A DNA stretch of 64,000 nucleotides. It comes from Algoriphagus alkaliphilus. Lineage in GTDB: Bacteria; Bacteroidota; Bacteroidia; Cytophagales; Cyclobacteriaceae. The notes under the pieces were generated by a model. The model made no database searches, was not told the origin of the DNA, and was given only the letters and a program-made list of their open reading frames with translations. Numbering within the stretch: the first letter of the stretch is position 1; every line of letters starts with the position of its first letter. The position numbers and the translations under genes are program-made. Shown piece by piece: positions 60,409 through 64,000 of this stretch. Location of the stretch: NCBI RefSeq assembly GCF_900103735.1, contig NZ_FMXE01000002.1:193373-257372 (forward strand), given 5' to 3'.

Positions 60409-63099
60409 TCATTTTTCAGACTCACTTTTACGATTAGTGTACAGCTTGAAAAGCTCCATTACAATCAGGATTGGTATCGCCAAAAGGATCACATAAAACC
60501 ATTCTTGGAGTGTTATTGGTCCAATCTTTAATGCCTTTTGCATAAAAGGTATATGCATACTTAAGATATGAATCCCTTGCGCTGCAATCACTCCGATCAC
60601 AAGAATCCAGTTTCTTTTTAATGGGATTTTAAAGATGGAAGTGGTTTCTGATCGGGAATTGAATGCATGGAAATTCTGCATGAAAACCATTAGCAATAGG
60701 GCTAAATCACGCGCATGATATTCGCTCATTTTTTGAATTTCGATGAGCCAATACCAAAAGCCAAAAACAATAACTCCGATAGTAATGCTGGCTACTAGCG
60801 TCTGATTGATCATTACCGAGTTAAAGATAGTCTCGGAGGGTTTTCTCGGCCTTTTCTTCATTGCCCCTGGCTCCCCTCCCTCAAATGCCAGGGCCACGTC
60901 TTGTATTCCATTGGTGACAAGATTTAACCAAAGGAGCTGAACAGCCAAGAAGGGAAGCGGTAAGCCGAACAGAATCGCAAGTAGAACTAAAAGCACTAAA
61001 GCTCCACCCGTAGAAATAAGTAGGAAAATCACCTTCCGGACATTGTCATAGGCAAACCTTCCTTCTTCAACACCTGCAACAATGGAGCTGAAGTTGTCAT
61101 CGGTGACTATCATTGATCCCACCTCTTTGGCCACATCCGTACCACTTCCCATCGCCACGCCGATATTCGCCCGCTTGAGGGCCGGTGCATCGTTGACACC
61201 ATCTCCCGTCACTGCCACAAACTCCCCTGCTTTGATCAAAACATCCACAATTTCCAATTTTTGGATCGGGCTCACCCGAGCAAAAACACTGGAATTGATA
61301 ACCAATTTGTGGTACGCTTCGGATTCAGTAGAACCTGCATCAAGGAGCATTTGACCAGTAACAACCTGCCTTCCGTCTACAGCAATACCTAGTTCTTTTG
61401 AAATATTCAAGGCAGTGGCGGGATGGTCTCCGGTAATCATTAATACTTTGATACCTGCCTGTTTGCATTTTTTGATGGATTCTTTGGCTTCTGATCTTAA
61501 TGGATCGATAAAACAAACCATTCCCAAAAAATGCAGTTTTGGAATATCCTCCTCAGAATAAGTATCCTTTTTTTCAAAGGTTAGTGACACTCCTTCAGCA
61601 AAAGCCAATACTCTATAGCCTTTTGAGGCATAATTTTCTGCTTCTTTTACTTTCTGATCAATGAATTCTTGATCACAATGACAAAATCCCAGTATCGTTT
61701 CTAAAGCTCCTTTGGCTCCAAATCTGATTTCATCCTCCAGGGTATAAAAAGCTCCGGAGAATTTTCTTTCGGATTCATAGGGAATGATTCCTCCTGTGTG
61801 ATAGGACTGCTTCATTTCCTCCGGATCCCTGCCATGTTTAAATCCCAAGCCCAAAAGGGCTACATCCATTGCGTCCCCGTGATGAATCCAATCCGAGCCT
61901 TCTTTTCTCAAACCTCCCTCATTGGCCATAATCCCAACTCTGACCAATGCCTCTAAGGCTTGAGGATCATCCTTTTCATAATTTTCCGCTTCTATCGCAC
62001 CTTCGCCATTGTATCCTTCTCCAAGAACAGAATACCTATTCCCGTTGTCCAAGAGGATTTTTTTTGCGGTCTGCTGATTGACGGTAAGTGTTCCTGTCTT
62101 ATCACTTGCGATAATGGTGCAACTCCCGAGGGCTTCCACCGCATTGAGTCTTCTGACGATCACGTTTCTCTTAGCCATCCTTCTTGTTGCAATGGATAAG
62201 GCAACTGTAAGTGCAACCGGAAGACCTTCAGGAATGGCTGAAACGGCCAAGGCCACTACAAAAAAGAATATTGAAGCCCAATCCATCCCCTGCCAGTTCA
62301 GTATAAAAGCTATAATGAAACTCAAGCCCACGATGAAAAAAGTAATCTGCTTGATAAACTTCTCCATCCTAAGGATGAGCGGAGGTTTGGCAGAAGTTCC
62401 CTTTGCTACATTTTGAGCTATTTTTCCTACTTGCGTGGATATTCCTGTTTCAACCACTACTCCCTTACCCCGGCCGGAGAGTACTGTTGCTCCGGCAAAA
62501 GCCATATTAATTCGGTCAGGGACAGTGATTTCCAGTTCAAGATTTCCAGTTTTCTTTTTTGAAGCAAGCGATTCCCCAGTCAGAAAACTTTCATCTATTT
62601 CCAATACTGAAGCTTCCCAAAGCCGGATATCCGCAGGCACTTTCATTCCTGACTCCAGGTAAACCAAATCACCCGGAACGAGATCTTCAGAGCTGACCGT
62701 TTTTATCTGTCCGCTTCTATGGACTTTGGCTTGGATTTTCATCAGTTGTTGAAGGGCTTGAGCACTTTTTTCGGCATTGTATTCCTGATAAGTCCCCAAT
62801 CCTGTATTGATCAGTATCACCAATAAAATGAAAATAGCATCCTCTCCTTCTCCGATAAGTATCGATACCAAAGCCGCCAAAACCAAGATAAAAATCAAGG
62901 GATTCATGACTTGATGGAGAATGATCCGTGAAAGTGTTGTTTTGGAAGATTCCGGTAACTTGTTGGGGCCAAATTGACTTAATCGGGCTGAGGATTCTTC
63001 ATTGGTAAGTCCCTTACCCGAAGTATCTAATAAGGAATAAATACTTTCCCAGGAGAGCGAATGCCAAGCTGCTTCTTGTTTTAATTTTTGAATATCCAT
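60409..63099 (-). CDS. P2-type cation-transporting ATPase
   Basis: An 896-residue P-type ATPase pumping cations (Ca2+ or Na+/K+ class) across the inner membrane. The N-terminal cation-ATPase domain (ESARLSQFGPNKLPES-like) is followed by the actuator TGES loop (174-177), the PEGLP motif in the membrane (290-294), the phosphorylated Asp333 in ASDKTGTLT, the nucleotide-binding domain, the hinge VTGDGVNDAPALKRAN and six C-terminal helices. The PEGLP and size fit the P2A/P2C group; I cannot decide the ion with confidence. The gene is probably monocistronic. Confidence 0.94.
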   Translation of the reverse strand: MDIQKLKQEAAWHSLSWESIYSLLDTSGKGLTNEESSARLSQFGPNKLPESSKTTLSRIILHQVMNPLIFILVLAALVSILIGEGEDAIFILLVILINTGLGTYQEYNAEKSAQALQQLMKIQAKVHRSGQIKTVSSEDLVPGDLVYLESGMKVPADIRLWEASVLEIDESFLTGESLASKKKTGNLELEITVPDRINMAFAGATVLSGRGKGVVVETGISTQVGKIAQNVAKGTSAKPPLILRMEKFIKQITFFIVGLSFIIAFILNWQGMDWASIFFFVVALAVSAIPEGLPVALTVALSIATRRMAKRNVIVRRLNAVEALGSCTIIASDKTGTLTVNQQTAKKILLDNGNRYSVLGEGYNGEGAIEAENYEKDDPQALEALVRVGIMANEGGLRKEGSDWIHHGDAMDVALLGLGFKHGRDPEEMKQSYHTGGIIPYESERKFSGAFYTLEDEIRFGAKGALETILGFCHCDQEFIDQKVKEAENYASKGYRVLAFAEGVSLTFEKKDTYSEEDIPKLHFLGMVCFIDPLRSEAKESIKKCKQAGIKVLMITGDHPATALNISKELGIAVDGRQVVTGQMLLDAGSTESEAYHKLVINSSVFARVSPIQKLEIVDVLIKAGEFVAVTGDGVNDAPALKRANIGVAMGSGTDVAKEVGSMIVTDDNFSSIVAGVEEGRFAYDNVRKVIFLLISTGGALVLLVLLAILFGLPLPFLAVQLLWLNLVTNGIQDVALAFEGGEPGAMKKRPRKPSETIFNSVMINQTLVASITIGVIVFGFWYWLIEIQKMSEYHARDLALLLMVFMQNFHAFNSRSETTSIFKIPLKRNWILVIGVIAAQGIHILSMHIPFMQKALKIGPITLQEWFYVILLAIPILIVMELFKLYTNRKSESEK

Positions 63100-63416
63100 A
63101 GTTGAAGTAGTATCTTAAAATATCAAAAATTAGAATGCCCCGATTTTCAAATCGAAAGCTTTGAATCGGTAAAGTATAAAATATGCTTCCTAAAAAATAT
63201 GACTTTTGCCCGCAATTGAAAAATCAGAAACAAACTATCTGATAACAAACCTCAGAGTGTTGCGTTTTTTCGCCCTGTATAAAAATCTTAGAGAACGGGC
63301 ATCAGCTTAGTAGATTCATGTCCTTTTCTGCGAAGTGCTGTGGGGAAATTAGATGGCCTTTTATAAAAAAAGTCCCCGATCAGATCGGGGACTTCAATAC
63401 TAAATCAATTATTGAA
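63100..63416. other. Intergenic region between two minus-strand genes
   Basis: 317 bases upstream of the ATPase start and downstream of the acyl-CoA dehydrogenase stop. It contains the terminator at 63370-63394 and AT-rich sequence (63110-63260) that presumably holds the ATPase promoter. No gene was seen. Confidence 0.5.
63370..63394 (-). terminator. Rho-independent terminator for the acyl-CoA dehydrogenase gene
   Basis: AAGTCCCCGATC (63370-63381) and GATCGGGGACTT (63383-63394) form a perfect 12-bp stem. The plus-strand A-run just before it (63365-63371) gives a U-run after the stem in minus-strand RNA, so it ends the transcript of the gene stopping at 63417. Confidence 0.9.
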
Positions 63417-64000
63417 TTAAAAAGGATACTTCCCTTCAGAAATCATGTAATCGGCTATTTGTCTTCTCAGCTCTTTGGTATTGACCAAATCAGCTTTCGT
63501 ATATCGCTTTAAGCCCATCAACATCACTTTTTGCTCATCACCCTTTGTGAAAGAGGCTATCGCTTCCTTAGCTGCGTCGTTAATTTTATTCACCGCCTCA
63601 GAAAGGTAAACTTGGGACATCGCAATCTGATTAGCACAAGCGGCTTCTCCTTGGATACTCACCAGTTTTTCTGATCGAAGAATTGCCGATTCAGCTGCGT
63701 AAATTTCGATCATCAGATCCGCCAGGTTCATCATGATCTCCTGCTCGTCTTCGATACGATCCTGCAAGGCCATAGCAGCTTTACCACCAACCATCAAAAA
63801 CACTTTCTTTAAGTTTTTCAGTACGACTTTTTCGGCAGCAAAAAGCTCCGAGGTATCAATAGTCTCAAAAGAAGGAACAGAGGTCAATTCAGCTGAAACA
63901 GCCATTGCCGGTTCGAATAGATTAACCTCACCCTTCATGGCACGCTTCAAAAGCATGCCGACCATGAGCATTCTGTTGATCTCATTGGTACCTTCGTAGA
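63417..64000 (-). CDS. Acyl-CoA dehydrogenase, C-terminal part (gene runs off the window)
   Basis: The frame is open to the window edge. The readable end begins YEGTNEINRMLMVGMLLKRA, the highly conserved C-terminal FAD/acyl-CoA dehydrogenase helix (YEGT-x-x-I-x-R), followed by about 170 residues of an extra helical tail (LADLMIEIYAAESAILRSEK and VYLSEAVNKINDAAKEA). The long tail matches the roughly 600-residue acyl-CoA dehydrogenases common in Bacteroidota, which act in fatty-acid beta-oxidation. The ATG at 63971 is inside the conserved core and is not the start. Confidence 0.9.
   Translation of the reverse strand, partial: YEGTNEINRMLMVGMLLKRAMKGEVNLFEPAMAVSAELTSVPSFETIDTSELFAAEKVVLKNLKKVFLMVGGKAAMALQDRIEDEQEIMMNLADLMIEIYAAESAILRSEKLVSIQGEAACANQIAMSQVYLSEAVNKINDAAKEAIASFTKGDEQKVMLMGLKRYTKADLVNTKELRRQIADYMISEGKYPF

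Noticed and set aside
1..64000. tRNA, rRNA, CRISPR arrays, transposases, integrases
   Set aside because: None recognised by reading; small RNAs without strong structure could still be missed because no covariance search was possible.

Overview
The window looks like chromosomal DNA of a Bacteroidota bacterium, most likely a Cytophagales/Cyclobacteriaceae-type marine or freshwater aerobe. The evidence is a hybrid two-component system with Reg_prop/Y_Y_Y sensor and AraC output, DUF6090, DUF3500, DUF418 and DUF2306 proteins, many secreted or lipoprotein NTF2-like (DUF4440/SnoaL) proteins, sulfatases, lack of strong Shine-Dalgarno sequences, and moderate GC. No rRNA, tRNA, CRISPR array, transposase or phage gene was recognised.

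Layout. 0-11 kb (mostly +): an amidase cut by the window edge, a CDF metal exporter, a DUF3500 protein, a sulfatase, a D-aminoacylase-like amidohydrolase, a relic of an FMN-dependent hydroxy-acid dehydrogenase, a DUF4440 lipoprotein broken by one stop codon, then an esterase / P1 (DmpA) peptidase / amidohydrolase / DUF4440 run. 11-17.4 kb (-): a beta-propeller lipoprotein and a giant hybrid sensor-regulator. 17.8-22.5 kb (+): AbiEi antitoxin with a decayed AbiEii toxin, a second sulfatase and a gamma-glutamyltranspeptidase. 22.5-34.4 kb (-): the metabolic core of the window, a HEPN-domain gene, an extra-long pyruvate:ferredoxin oxidoreductase (NifJ-type, 1644 aa), rnfC-D-G-E-A, a tiny Cys-rich membrane protein, a ferredoxin/NAD(P)H reductase-like flavoprotein, and rnfB. 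Together these could make reduced ferredoxin from an oxoacid and couple it to NAD(H)/NADP(H) and an ion gradient. 35-49 kb (+): S9 peptidase, several NTF2-like proteins, DUF6090, DUF418, a second DUF3500, DUF2306, a dihaem cytochrome c and a fatty-acid-hydroxylase/sterol desaturase-like protein. 44.9-47.6 kb (-): a TPR histidine kinase and LytTR response regulator pair. 49-56 kb: M28 peptidase, tricorn-like S41 protease and a Tat-exported carboxylesterase. 56-64 kb: a small membrane protein, a short alpha-glucan phosphorylase-like protein lacking the PLP lysine, a cytochrome-fused sugar dehydrogenase, a P2-type cation ATPase and the 3' end of an acyl-CoA dehydrogenase.

The strongest non-gene signal is a set of five intergenic elements (near 5.1, 17.55, 18.96, 38.33 and 47.65 kb). 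Each has two GTT-centred half-sites exactly 21 bp apart, the geometry of LytTR-type tandem sites. One of them sits between the LytTR regulator/kinase operon and a divergent gene. The others lie upstream of a D-aminoacylase-like gene, abiEi, a sulfatase and a DUF418 gene, which suggests a local regulon. The window also shows repeated gene decay: an AbiEii toxin deletion, a hydroxy-acid dehydrogenase relic, a nonsense-disrupted DUF4440 gene and other short orphan reading frames.
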